Source of the DNA: Actinomycetes bacterium
Lineage (GTDB): Bacteria; Actinomycetota; Acidimicrobiia; Acidimicrobiales; GCA-2861595
Assembly: GCA_023264975.1 (NCBI GenBank)
Contig: JAHFUS010000020.1
Location: forward strand, 1-56,523
Length of the DNA: 56,523 bases
Direction of reading: 5' to 3'
Shown here one piece after another: positions 34,246 through 42,449 of this stretch (the first letter of the stretch is position 1; each line of letters starts with the position of its first letter). Made by a program: the position numbers and the translations under genes. Under the pieces are notes generated by a model that did not search any database, was not told the origin of the DNA, and worked only from the letters and a program-made list of their open reading frames with translations.

Positions 34246-34590
34246 GTGGCCCAGCCGGGAGATGCCCCGCGCCCTGCCGTCGGGGGCACCGACTGGACCG
34301 CCCAGGCAGCCGACACCATCGAGCGGGTGGTCACCGGCATCCGGGACAAGACCTCGGGCCGGCTGATCACCTTCGTCCGGGTGCTGGTGTACGGGCTGCT
34401 GGCCGCCGTGATGGGCACCCTCATCGCCATCCTCGCCACGATCAGCGCCATCCGTGCCCTCACCAACTACGGGTTCCGTGGCCACGTGTGGGCGTCGTAC
34501 CTGTTCGTGGGCGCAATATTCGTGACCTTCGGGACGTTGCTGCTCCGCAAGGCATCGTCGACAAAGAGAAAGAAGAGCCGGAGATCGTGA
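34246..34590 (+). CDS. Small membrane protein coupled to trxB
   Basis: 114 residues from GTG at 34246. The N-terminal half is amphipathic ([33 protein letters not shown]). Two membrane helices follow ([19 protein letters not shown] and [18 protein letters not shown]), and the chain ends in a strongly basic tail ([14 protein letters not shown]). It overlaps trxB by GTGA. The layout resembles actinobacterial phage-holin-like/DUF proteins near trxB, but I cannot name the family. Confidence 0.65.
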   Translation: MAQPGDAPRPAVGGTDWTAQAADTIERVVTGIRDKTSGRLITFVRVLVYGLLAAVMGTLIAILATISAIRALTNYGFRGHVWASYLFVGAIFVTFGTLLLRKASSTKRKKSRRS

Positions 34591-35576
34591 GCAGCGAGAC
34601 CCGCGAGGTCATCATCATCGGGTCCGGGCCGGCCGGCCTCACGGCCGCCGTCTACACGGCCCGGGCCAACCTGCACCCCCTGGTCATCGAGGGCGAGCCG
34701 TCGTCCACCAGCGACCAGCCCGGCGGCCAGCTCATGCTCACCACCGAGGTCGAGAACTACCCCGGTTTCGTCGACGGCATCCAGGGGCCCGAGCTGATGC
34801 GCAACTTCCGGGCCCAGGCGGCCCGCTTCGGGGCCGAGCTGGTCACCTCCAAGGTCACCCGGGTCGACTTCTCGGTGCGCCCGTTCAGGGTCTGGATCGG
34901 CGACGCCGAGCTCGAAGCCCAGACCGTCATCGTGTCCACCGGCGCCCGGGCCCTGATGCTCGGCCTCGAAAGCGAGGAGCGCCTCATCGGCTACGGCGTC
35001 TCCACCTGCGCCACCTGCGACGGGTTCTTCTTCCGGGACCTCGAGATCGCGGTGGTGGGCGGCGGCGACTCCGCCCTCGAGGAGGCCATCTTCCTCACCA
35101 AGTTCGCCAGCAAGGTCAGCGTGATCCACCGCCGCAAGGAGCTGCGGGCGTCGAAGATCATGCAGGACCGGGCCTTCCGGAACCCCAAGATCGAGTTCGT
35201 CTGGGACTCGCAGGTGGTCGACGTGCTGGGCGAGACCACGGTGGACGGCGCCAGGGTGCGCAACGTGGTGACGGGCGAAGAGACGGTGCTCCCCATCTCC
35301 GGCCTGTTCGTCGCCATCGGCCATGTGCCCAACACGTCGATGTTCACCGGCCAACTCGACATGGACGAGGCCGGCTACCTGCTCACCCGACCCGGGTCCA
35401 CCCGCACCAACGTCGAAGGCGTGTTCGCCTGTGGCGACGTGCAGGACTCCACCTACCGCCAGGCCATCACCGCCGCCGGCTCCGGCTGCATGGCGGCCAT
35501 CGACGCCGAGCGCTGGCTCGAGAGCCAGGAAGACGCCCCCGCCGATATCGCCGACGAGACACCCCGCACCTGGTGA
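34587..35576 (+). CDS. trxB: Thioredoxin-disulfide reductase
   Basis: 329 residues. The FAD site is [20 protein letters not shown], the redox pair is C141ATC144 ([13 protein letters not shown]), the NADPH site is [12 protein letters not shown] with HRRKELRAS, and the C-terminal FAD motif is [27 protein letters not shown]. It uses NADPH to reduce thioredoxin in the cytoplasm. It begins with a GTGA overlap and is followed by trxA after 32 bases. The order sigma, anti-sigma, trxB, trxA, cwlM matches mycobacteria. Confidence 0.97.
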   Translation: MSSETREVIIIGSGPAGLTAAVYTARANLHPLVIEGEPSSTSDQPGGQLMLTTEVENYPGFVDGIQGPELMRNFRAQAARFGAELVTSKVTRVDFSVRPFRVWIGDAELEAQTVIVSTGARALMLGLESEERLIGYGVSTCATCDGFFFRDLEIAVVGGGDSALEEAIFLTKFASKVSVIHRRKELRASKIMQDRAFRNPKIEFVWDSQVVDVLGETTVDGARVRNVVTGEETVLPISGLFVAIGHVPNTSMFTGQLDMDEAGYLLTRPGSTRTNVEGVFACGDVQDSTYRQAITAAGSGCMAAIDAERWLESQEDAPADIADETPRTW

Positions 35577-35608
35577 CACCCGTCACCATCCAGGAAGGAA
35601 GCGCCACC

Positions 35609-35941
35609 GTGGCCGAACCCACCAACATCACTCACCTCACCACAGACACCTTCGACGAGGAGGTCGCCGGGTCCACCGAACCACTGCTGGTGGACTTCTG
35701 GGCCGAGTGGTGCGGGCCGTGCAAGATGATCGCCCCGATCCTCGACGAGATCGCCGGCGAGCACGCCGGCAAGATCCGGATCGCCAAGCTCAACACCGAC
35801 GAGCACCCCGACATCGCCCGTCGCTTCGACATCCTCAGCATCCCCACCCTCATCCTGTTCAAGGACGGCGAGCCGGAGCTGCGAATCCGCGGCGCCAAGG
35901 GCAAGGGCCAGCTGGTCCAGGAGTTGCAGGCATTCCTGTAG
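35609..35941 (+). CDS. trxA: Thioredoxin
   Basis: 110 residues from GTG at 35609, chosen because AAGGAAG lies 7 bases before it and the length is then normal. A GTG at 35573 (GTGA overlap with trxB) would add 12 residues. The active site is FWAEWCGPCKMIAPIL, with the cis-Pro loop in SIPTLILFKDGEP. It is the electron carrier reduced by TrxB. Confidence 0.96.
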   Translation: MAEPTNITHLTTDTFDEEVAGSTEPLLVDFWAEWCGPCKMIAPILDEIAGEHAGKIRIAKLNTDEHPDIARRFDILSIPTLILFKDGEPELRIRGAKGKGQLVQELQAFL

Positions 35942-35952
35942 GCGGCCTGCCG

Positions 35953-36945
35953 GTGCTCGCCGGCCACCGTGGTGAGGCCGTGCGCGACCTCCAGCATCGC
36001 CTGGGCAGCCTCGGCCACCCCACCACCGGCGACGAGCCAGGCACGTTCGCAGCCGCCACCGAGGCCGCCGTCCGAGCCTTCCAGCTCAGCCGCGGCCTAC
36101 GGGTCGACGGCATCTGCGGGCCGCAGACCTGGTCGACGTTGGTGGAGGCGGGCTGGCGGCTGGGCGATCGCCACCTCTACCTGCGCCAGCCAATGCTGCG
36201 GGGCGACGACGTGGCCGCCCTCCAGAGCCGCCTGGGCGCCCTCGGGTTCGACGCCGGGCGGGTCGACGGGATCTTCGGGCCGGACACCAAGCGGGCGCTC
36301 GACGAATTCCAACGCAACATCGGCATCGTGGTCGACGGCATCTGCGGGCTCGGGACCCTCGCCATGTTCGAGCGCTTCGGCCAACGGGGCGCCGGGCGCC
36401 AGCCCGTGGCCGCCGTCCGTGAAGCGGAGCTGCTGCGCCAGGCGCCGCGCACGCTGCAGGGACGGCGGGTCGTGCTGGCCGACAGCGGCGGCCTGCACGC
36501 AGTGCTGCGCGCCACCGAGCGGGTGCTCACGGCGGCGGGGGCCGACGTCACCGTCGTGCGCCACCCCGACCAGTCCGACCAGGCGGCCGAGGCCAACGCC
36601 GCACGGGGCGACGTGTTCCTCGGTCTGCGCCTGGAGCCGGGAGCCGACGGCTGCACCTCGGCCCACTACGCCGGGCACCGCTACGAGTCGGCGGGCGGGC
36701 GGCGGCTGGCCGAGCTGGTGCAGTCGATCGTGCCCGAGGCAGTGGACATCGGTGATGGCGGCGTGAAGGGTATGGCCATCGCCGTGCTGAAGGAGACGCG
36801 CATGCCGGCCGTCGTGTGCGACCTCGGCCCGCCGTCGCACGTGGTGGCGCACACCGCCGAGCTGGCGGTCGCCCTGGGCGCCGTCTTCGCTGCCTGGGTG
36901 GAGTCGCCTGTCGAGGAGGTGGCGGCGGCCACACCCGAGGGCTGA
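35953..36945 (+). CDS. cwlM: CwlM-like protein: two peptidoglycan-binding domains and a degenerate amidase_3 domain
   Basis: 330 residues from GTG at 35953. Two PG_binding_1 domains come first (VRDLQHRLGSLGHP to GICGPQTWSTLVEAG, and VAALQSRLGALGFDAGRVDGIFGPDTKRALDEFQ). The amidase_3 fold follows from RVVLADSGGLH. The family's zinc ligands are not in place: the usual DPGHGG is ADSGGL, the usual SIHAN is GLRLEP, and the final Glu region reads VVCDLGPPS. It should therefore be inactive as a hydrolase. Mycobacterial CwlM is a cytoplasmic activator of MurA controlled by phosphorylation, and no signal peptide is visible here either. The kinase 4 kb upstream is a candidate partner. Confidence 0.88.
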   Translation: MLAGHRGEAVRDLQHRLGSLGHPTTGDEPGTFAAATEAAVRAFQLSRGLRVDGICGPQTWSTLVEAGWRLGDRHLYLRQPMLRGDDVAALQSRLGALGFDAGRVDGIFGPDTKRALDEFQRNIGIVVDGICGLGTLAMFERFGQRGAGRQPVAAVREAELLRQAPRTLQGRRVVLADSGGLHAVLRATERVLTAAGADVTVVRHPDQSDQAAEANAARGDVFLGLRLEPGADGCTSAHYAGHRYESAGGRRLAELVQSIVPEAVDIGDGGVKGMAIAVLKETRMPAVVCDLGPPSHVVAHTAELAVALGAVFAAWVESPVEEVAAATPEG

Positions 36946-36962
36946 CCGCCGGGCGCAGACCT

Positions 36963-36995
36963 TCGTCCACAATCTCATGCACAGGTTGTGGATTA
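36963..36995. other. Pair of DnaA-box-like 9-mers between cwlM and parB
   Basis: TCGTCCACA (36963-36971) matches TTGTCCACA in 8 of 9 positions. TGTGGATTA (36987-36995) matches TGTGGATAA in 8 of 9 and is in the opposite orientation. They lie in the 99-base gap between the convergent cwlM and parB genes. Confidence 0.4.
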
Positions 36996-37044
36996 CGCTC
37001 GACCTCCACCGCAAGGACGGTCTCCGGAGTCGGAAAACTGCTGG

Positions 37045-37932
37045 TCAGTGCGGGGTTGAGGGTGACTCCGTCATGGCCCGGTAGATGCGCTCGAGATCTT
37101 CCAGGGACGCGAACTCGACCAGTACACGACCCTTCTTGGCCCCCATGTCGACTTTCACGCGCGTCTCGAGATACTTCGAGAGCAGCTCCTCCAGTTCGAG
37201 CAGGCCAGGAGGTCGAAGACGACGAGGGCCGGTCCCGGCAGGGCCGGCGAGGGCGGCCTGGCCCAGCTCGTTGCGAGCCCGCACCGCCTCCTCCACCGCC
37301 CGTACTGACAGGCCCTGGCTCACGGTGCGCTTGGCCAGCGCCTCCTGAAAGGCCCGATCGGGCGTGGCGAGCAGGGCCCGGGCGTGGCCCTCGGCCAACT
37401 GCCCCTCCGCCACCAGGCGTTGGATGGTCGGTGGCAGCTGGAACAGGCGCAGGGTGTTGCTGATCGCGGCCCTGCTCTTGCCGACACGGGTCGCCACTTC
37501 ATCGTGGGTGAGGTGGAAGTCCTCGATGAGCTGCTGGTAGGCCGCACCCTCCTCGAGAGGGTTGAGGTCGGCCCGGTGCAGGTTCTCCACCAGCGCCTGC
37601 TCGAGGCTGGCGTCGTCGGTCACCTCGCGCACGAGGGCGGGGATCGTCTGCAGGCCGGCCCGCTTGGCTGCCCTCCAGCGCCGCTCCCCGGCGATGAGCT
37701 CGTAGCGCTCATCCTGGGCGGGGCGCACCAGCACCGGCTGGAGCACCCCTAGCTCGCGCACCGAGGCAGTGAGCGAAGCAAGGTGCTCCTCATCGAAGTG
37801 CTTCCGGGGCTGGAAGGAATTGGGAATGATTCGGGCAATCGGGACCTCGATGAGCGCCGAGCCCCGGTTGCCGGCTACCTCCGACGGGATCAGCGACGCG
37901 AGGCCCCTACCCAACCCGCTGCGGCGTGCCAC
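37045..37932 (-). CDS. parB: Chromosome-partitioning protein ParB
   Basis: 295 residues. Two adjacent GTG codons (37935 and 37932) follow AAGGAGG; the second has the better 6-base spacing. It begins with the typical ARRSGLGRGLASLIP. The CTPase/ParB domain has IIPNSFQPRKHFDEEHLASLTASVRELGVLQPVLVR, GERRWRAAKRAG and ALVENLHRADLNPLEEGAAYQQL. The helix-turn-helix follows (THDEVATRVGKSRAAISNTLRL). It loads on parS and spreads to organise the origin. It overlaps parA by 26 bases. Confidence 0.97.
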   Translation of the reverse strand: MARRSGLGRGLASLIPSEVAGNRGSALIEVPIARIIPNSFQPRKHFDEEHLASLTASVRELGVLQPVLVRPAQDERYELIAGERRWRAAKRAGLQTIPALVREVTDDASLEQALVENLHRADLNPLEEGAAYQQLIEDFHLTHDEVATRVGKSRAAISNTLRLFQLPPTIQRLVAEGQLAEGHARALLATPDRAFQEALAKRTVSQGLSVRAVEEAVRARNELGQAALAGPAGTGPRRLRPPGLLELEELLSKYLETRVKVDMGAKKGRVLVEFASLEDLERIYRAMTESPSTPH

Positions 37933-39481
37933 CACTTACCTCCTTGGCCAGTTCGCGGTAGGCGATGGCCCCTCGGGACGTGGGATCGAACACCACGATC
38001 GGCTGTCCGAACGAGGGCGCCTCGCTGAGGCGCACCGTACGGGGGACGATGTTGCGGCACACCTTGGGCCCGAAGTGCGTGCGCACCTCGGTGACCACCT
38101 GCTCGGCCAACTTGGTGCGGGCGTCGAACATGGTGAGCACGATGGCACTCACCTCGAGGCGGGGGTTCAGGTTGGTCTGCACCAGCTTCACGTTTCGCAG
38201 CAACTGGCCGAGACCCTCGAGGGCGTAGTACTCGCACTGGATGGGCACGACGACCTCGGTGGCGGCGGCCAGGGCGTTGACGGTGATGAGCCCGAGCGAC
38301 GGTGGGCAGTCGATCACCACGAAGTCGAAGTCCTCGAGCACCGGCTCCAGCGCCCGGCGGAGCTTCAGTTCGCGGCTGAAGGCGGGCACCAGCTCGATCT
38401 CTGCGCCGGCCAGGTCGATGGTGGCCGGGCACACGAACAGGTTGCGCAGACTGGTGGGCTCGATGCAGTCGTCGAGGGCTACATCGTGCATCATTACGTC
38501 GTAGATCGACGATTCCAGGTTGCGGGGGTTGATGCCCAGGCCAGTGGTGGCGTTGCCCTGGGGGTCGAGGTCGATCACCAGCACCCGGTATCCCAGCTCG
38601 GCCAGGCCGGCGCCCAGGTTGACGGCCGTGGTGGTCTTGCCCACGCCGCCCTTCTGGTTGGCGATGGCGATGACCCGCGGCAGATCCCGCGCGAACCGGG
38701 TCGGCGAGTACTTAGCCGGGTCGGCGGCGGTCAGGGGGACAGCGCCGAGCAGCGACGCGACATCCGGCGGCATCCCCAGCGGAACCGGCCCGGGCGCCGC
38801 CCGCTCGGCTGCTTCCGGGTCCGAGGCTGGGACGGGGGCAACTGTGGTGGCTTCGGGGGTGGGCTCGACGGCCGGGGAGGGCGGCGCTGTGGAGGGTGCG
38901 GGGCCGGAGGCGAGGTGTTCGTTGGAAGAAGCAGGCCCGGAGGTGGTGGGAGTGAACGCGGTCGCCGTGCCGGCGGGGATCAGGCCGGCCGAGACATCAC
39001 CGTCGGGGTATTCGACGGAATGATGCGAGGTGCTCGCCGTGGCTGCCAGCGAGGATGTGCCCGCCTGCAACGGAGGCGTCGGTAGTGTGAGCTCCGGCGG
39101 CGAGGCGCTGGTGTCAACGGCAGGGGAGTCGGTCCCGGTCAAAACCTCGGCGGCCGGTACCGCAACCGCCTCCCAGTGGGTCGCCGACTCTCGATCGGCC
39201 ATGACGTCGGTCTGGTTCTCGTCCTCAGGCCTGTTCGAGGTCGGCGGCTCCTCTGCGGGCTCGGGCTCCTCATCGACGTCCTCGCCACCGTCCGGCTGAC
39301 CGCTACCAGACCCCTGTTCGTGTTCGACCTTCACAGCGGGCATGCCGTGCAACTGCTCGAAGATGGCGCGGCCTCGTTCGACTACATCCTCGTTGGGTGC
39401 GCTCACGGCTGCACTCTGGCCGCAAAATCGGTCGAGGTCAAGGACCACACGTCCGGCGGGAAGACTGGTCGATGAAAACAT
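37907..39481 (-). CDS. parA: Chromosome-partitioning ATPase ParA with a long disordered N-terminal extension
   Basis: 524 residues from ATG at 39481; a GTG at 39406 (VSAPNEDVVERG) is an alternative because neither has a strong ribosome site. The ATPase begins near residue 268: VIAIANQKGGVGKTTTAVNLG (Walker A 277-285), LVIDLDPQGNATTGLG, FDFVVIDCPPSLGLITVNALAA. It is a normal ParA/Soj. The first 265 residues are rich in Glu, Pro, Ser and Thr and look disordered, apart from a short helix (ERGRAIFEQLHG). Mycobacterial ParA has an extension of only some tens of residues. It moves ParB-parS complexes using ATP-dependent DNA binding. Confidence 0.95.
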   Translation of the reverse strand: MFSSTSLPAGRVVLDLDRFCGQSAAVSAPNEDVVERGRAIFEQLHGMPAVKVEHEQGSGSGQPDGGEDVDEEPEPAEEPPTSNRPEDENQTDVMADRESATHWEAVAVPAAEVLTGTDSPAVDTSASPPELTLPTPPLQAGTSSLAATASTSHHSVEYPDGDVSAGLIPAGTATAFTPTTSGPASSNEHLASGPAPSTAPPSPAVEPTPEATTVAPVPASDPEAAERAAPGPVPLGMPPDVASLLGAVPLTAADPAKYSPTRFARDLPRVIAIANQKGGVGKTTTAVNLGAGLAELGYRVLVIDLDPQGNATTGLGINPRNLESSIYDVMMHDVALDDCIEPTSLRNLFVCPATIDLAGAEIELVPAFSRELKLRRALEPVLEDFDFVVIDCPPSLGLITVNALAAATEVVVPIQCEYYALEGLGQLLRNVKLVQTNLNPRLEVSAIVLTMFDARTKLAEQVVTEVRTHFGPKVCRNIVPRTVRLSEAPSFGQPIVVFDPTSRGAIAYRELAKEVSGGTPQRVG

Positions 39482-39485
39482 CCGC

Positions 39486-39499
39486 GTTGCACGTGCGAC
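39486..39499. promoter_or_regulatory. Degenerate parS-like site
   Basis: GTTGCACGTGCGAC is a near palindrome (one mismatched pair) with the CACGTG core of parS. It lies 5 bases before the first possible parA start and 38 bases from the next site. Confidence 0.45.
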
Positions 39500-39523
39500 G
39501 CGTAGCAGCGCCGCGGTCAGCGC

Positions 39524-39537
39524 GTTTCACGTGGAAC
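39524..39537. promoter_or_regulatory. parS: parS site
   Basis: GTTTCACGTGGAAC differs from the consensus core GTTTCACGTGAAAC at one position. It is in the parA-rsmG intergenic region. Confidence 0.85.
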
Positions 39538-39554
39538 GTCAAGAACAACGGGGC

Positions 39555-39568
39555 GTTCCACGTGGAAC
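39555..39568. promoter_or_regulatory. parS: parS site (perfect palindrome)
   Basis: GTTCCACGTGGAAC is a perfect palindrome with two symmetric changes from the consensus. It ends one base before the rsmG stop codon and is 31 bases from the neighbouring parS. Confidence 0.85.
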
Positions 39569-39569
39569 G

Positions 39570-40181
39570 TCAAAACAGCGGACGCTTCGCGGGTACACCG
39601 ACACGCCGGGGAAACCCATCCGGACACAGGCGCTCCTGCCGAAGGACCTGAAACCGGGAGAACGCCTGCTCGAAGCGACCAACCGGGCCCATACCCAATT
39701 GGGCGACCTCTTCCTCCGGCCACCTGCCGGCGGCCTCGCCCGGTGGCTCGGACACGATCAGCCGCCCCCCTACCTGCAACAGCGGCGCTGCGCATTCCGC
39801 AGTCACTGCGGGCGGGCCGAAGCTGCGGGCCAGCACCAGATCGGCTTGCGCTCGCCACAGTGGGTCTCGGCCCGCGTCCTCAGCTCGAGCATGGCCGACA
39901 ACCACTCGGTCCGACAGCCCCAGCAAGGACGCAGCCCGGGCCAGAAACAGAGCCCTCCGCTCATTGCTTTCAAGAAGATAGATCCTGGCTGTCGGCCACG
40001 CCGAGGTGACAACCAAGCCGGGGATCCCACCGCCGCTACCCAGGTCAACCACTCGGCTGGGATGATCTGTGCCCACAGTCTGTACGAACCCGGCTGCGTG
40101 CTCGATATGGCCCGCTACCGGCCCCGGGCCTAGAAAGCCCAGTTCCTTGGCCTCCTCGAGCACCGTGTCGAGGGCGACCAC
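39570..40181 (-). CDS. rsmG: 16S rRNA (guanine-527-N7)-methyltransferase
   Basis: 203 residues. SAM motif I is RVVDLGSGGGIPGLVVTSAWP, followed by IYLLESNERRALFLARAASLLGL and VVVGHARAEDAG, and VLARSFGPPAVTAECAAPLLQVGGRLIVSEPPG. It modifies G527 of 16S rRNA. It lies between jag and parA as in most actinobacteria. The C-terminal tail past FPRRVGVPAKRPLF runs up to the parS sites. Confidence 0.95.
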   Translation of the reverse strand: MVALDTVLEEAKELGFLGPGPVAGHIEHAAGFVQTVGTDHPSRVVDLGSGGGIPGLVVTSAWPTARIYLLESNERRALFLARAASLLGLSDRVVVGHARAEDAGRDPLWRAQADLVLARSFGPPAVTAECAAPLLQVGGRLIVSEPPGEAAGRWPEEEVAQLGMGPVGRFEQAFSRFQVLRQERLCPDGFPRRVGVPAKRPLF

Positions 40182-40198
40182 GGACTTCCCGCTTCCGC

Positions 40199-41110
40199 TC
40201 AGCCTGGGGAGATCACGACCCGCCGGCGGGGATCCTCGCCCTCCGAGGTCGTGCTCACCCCGTCCAGACCGTTCACCGTGTCGTGCACGACTTTGCGGTC
40301 GGCCGCGTGCATTGGCTCGAGCGCCTTGGCCACACCACTGGTGCGCACCTCGGCTGCTATGCCCTCCACGAAGCGCTCCAGCGCAGCCTTGCGCTTGCGC
40401 CGGTACCCTGACACGTCGACCAGAAGGCGGCCGTTGCGAGCGCCGGTCTGGCGCTGCACCACACAGCGCGTGATTTCCTGCACCGCCGTGAGGGTGGCAC
40501 CACTGGGGCCGATCAGAAGATGCAGGTCCTTACCCCCGTCGATCGACAGCTCCATCGTGTCCTCATCGAGCTCGACCACTTCGACGTTTCCATCGGCCTC
40601 GAAGGACGCCAGCAGGCCCACGAGGAAGTCCCGGGCTATGTCGGCCTGTTCCTGCAACGGTACGTCCTGCTCCATCACGGCTCCTTCTGGCTTGGGGGAA
40701 TCAGGTGTGGGCGAGGCGGCGGCGGGTCGGGGCGCACGGCCAGGCCGGGCTCCCTCCTTGGGCTGGCGGGCCTGCGGCAACCGGCTGCGATCGCCCGTCG
40801 GCTGCACCAGACCGGCGTGCTCACCGGTCTCGGCGTCGTCGTCCGGTTGGGTCGCGACCACCGGCGGAGCGGCGGCGCCTCGCGCGGGCTTGCCCTGGCG
40901 CTTGCGGTCACGCCGTACTTCCTTGGGACGGGGCTTGTTCGGCCGCACCCGCGCCCGCACCCGCGCCTCGGTCCGCACCCGCCCGAACAGGCCAAGCCGG
41001 GGCTGCTCGAGCACCTCGAACTCTGCATCGGTCTCGTCGATGCCCAGCTTGTCGAGGGCTGCGTCCTTGGCTTCGTCGATCGTGCGTCCGGTGGTCTCGA
41101 CCCACTCCAT
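40199..41110 (-). CDS. jag: Jag/KhpB-type RNA-binding protein
   Basis: 303 residues from ATG at 41110. Jag_N is at 1-52 (MEWVETTGRTIDEAKDAALDKLGI, then EFEVLEQPRLGLFG). A basic, then Pro/Asp-rich linker of about 90 residues follows. The KH domain has DLHLLIGPSGATLTAVQEI with the GPSG loop. The R3H domain ends the chain (GVSTTSEGEDPRRRVVISPG). Jag/KhpB binds RNA and is tied to cell-wall synthesis and division in other Gram-positive bacteria. It follows yidC by 49 bases. Confidence 0.94.
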   Translation of the reverse strand: MEWVETTGRTIDEAKDAALDKLGIDETDAEFEVLEQPRLGLFGRVRTEARVRARVRPNKPRPKEVRRDRKRQGKPARGAAAPPVVATQPDDDAETGEHAGLVQPTGDRSRLPQARQPKEGARPGRAPRPAAASPTPDSPKPEGAVMEQDVPLQEQADIARDFLVGLLASFEADGNVEVVELDEDTMELSIDGGKDLHLLIGPSGATLTAVQEITRCVVQRQTGARNGRLLVDVSGYRRKRKAALERFVEGIAAEVRTSGVAKALEPMHAADRKVVHDTVNGLDGVSTTSEGEDPRRRVVISPG

Positions 41111-41159
41111 GACTAGCCCGCCACGACCAGGCGACGAGAGGAGACGCGGAATGGGCGCA

Positions 41160-42158
41160 TCAGCGGTCCTTCTTACTGCGACGCTTCTGCGCCGGACGGG
41201 GTGGTGGCCGGCGCCCGTTTCCACCGCTGCCGCCCGCCTTGGGCTGACCGGCCCGGTTCGAGCCGGGTTTGGTGCCGTTGCCCAACCCCTTGGCTGCGCC
41301 GCCGCCGCCCTTTCCATCCGGGCCGTTCCGGTCCGAGGATCCCGACGGCGCCGGCGGTCGCTTCCCGCCGTTCCTCGGCGGCTTCACGTCGACGGCCTTG
41401 GCCTCGATCTCCCGGGCGTGCTTCTTGGCATGGGCCGACAGGTCGGGGTCGAAGCTGTACATGGCCGCAGTCTGGCCGATCCGGAACAAGGCCGAGGCCA
41501 GGAAGTACACGTTGACGGCGGCCGGGATCGATAGTGAGATCAGGCCGAAGAAGCCCGGCATCACCTTGAGGATGATCTGCTGCTGGGAACTGGCCGCCTT
41601 GGTGTTGCGGGCCATGGTCTGGCGGGTCTGGATGTACTGGGTAAACACGACGAGCGCGACGATGAGGAAGAACGGGAGGGCCGAGGCGAACGAGCTGTGG
41701 CCTTGATTCGCACTTTGTGCGAGGTCGATCCCGAAGGACTTCATCCGCCCGCCGGAGTGCACCAGCGCCTGGAACAACTCCGAGCCCTTGTCGAGGTACT
41801 TGGGGCTGGCGATCTCGCCCGTCTTATGGGTCAACCCCCGGATGACGTTGTACATGATGATGAAGACAGGCATCTGCAGGAGCATCGGCAGGCATCCGGC
41901 CACCGGGTTGACCTTGTGCTCCTTGTAGAGCGCCATCATCTCTTCGTTGAGCTTCTGGCGGTCGCCTCCCTTGTGCTTGGTCTGGAGCGCCTTCATCTCC
42001 GGCTGCAGCTTCTGCATGGCCAGCATCGAGCGGGTGCTCTTGAGGGTGAGGGGCGACAGCACCAGCATCACAGAGAGGGTGAGTAGGGCGATTGCGATCG
42101 CGTAGTTGGGGATGACGGAGTAGAAGAAGGCAAGTATGCCTGCCATAAATTGGAACAT
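41160..42158 (-). CDS. yidC: Membrane protein insertase YidC/OxaI
   Basis: 332 residues from ATG at 42158, after GGGAGGGCTG. It starts FQFMAGILAFFYSVIPNYAIAIALLTL. The conserved OxaI core is LTLKSTRSMLAMQKLQPEMKALQTKHKGGDRQKLNEEMMALYKEHKVNPVAGCLPMLLQMPVFI, with the buried Arg in LKSTRS. Five helices are present. A Gly/Pro/Lys-rich cytoplasmic tail follows (KKHAREIEAKAVDVKPPRNG to RSKKDR), which may touch ribosomes. Its start overlaps the yidD stop (TGATG). Confidence 0.96.
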   Translation of the reverse strand: MFQFMAGILAFFYSVIPNYAIAIALLTLSVMLVLSPLTLKSTRSMLAMQKLQPEMKALQTKHKGGDRQKLNEEMMALYKEHKVNPVAGCLPMLLQMPVFIIMYNVIRGLTHKTGEIASPKYLDKGSELFQALVHSGGRMKSFGIDLAQSANQGHSSFASALPFFLIVALVVFTQYIQTRQTMARNTKAASSQQQIILKVMPGFFGLISLSIPAAVNVYFLASALFRIGQTAAMYSFDPDLSAHAKKHAREIEAKAVDVKPPRNGGKRPPAPSGSSDRNGPDGKGGGGAAKGLGNGTKPGSNRAGQPKAGGSGGNGRRPPPRPAQKRRSKKDR

Positions 42159-42385
42159 CAGCCCTCCCGGGCGGGTACGGGGTCGGCGCCGAGGCCGCCC
42201 CACGGGTGACAGCGGCCGAGACGGCGCGCCATGAGCCAGCTCCCGCGCACGGCGCCGTGGAGCTCGAGGGCCTCTAGGGCGTAGGCCGAGCAGCTGGGGT
42301 CATACCGGCACGGCGAAGGTCGTCCTGCCCGCAGAAGCCGGTACAGGCGGACCGGCGCCGCGACGACGTGGGCACCAACGGTCAC
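42158..42385 (-). CDS. yidD: Membrane protein insertion efficiency factor YidD
   Basis: 75 residues from GTG at 42385. The family motif is complete: [60 protein letters not shown]. It is a small amphipathic peripheral protein that helps YidC-dependent insertion. Its stop overlaps the yidC start by one base. Confidence 0.96.
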   Translation of the reverse strand: MTVGAHVVAAPVRLYRLLRAGRPSPCRYDPSCSAYALEALELHGAVRGSWLMARRLGRCHPWGGLGADPVPAREG

Positions 42386-42449
42386 CGGCGCGCCTTCCCG
42401 TGGGGACGGAGCCCCGGCGAGTTACTCACGGACCGACCTCCCGGGCCGG

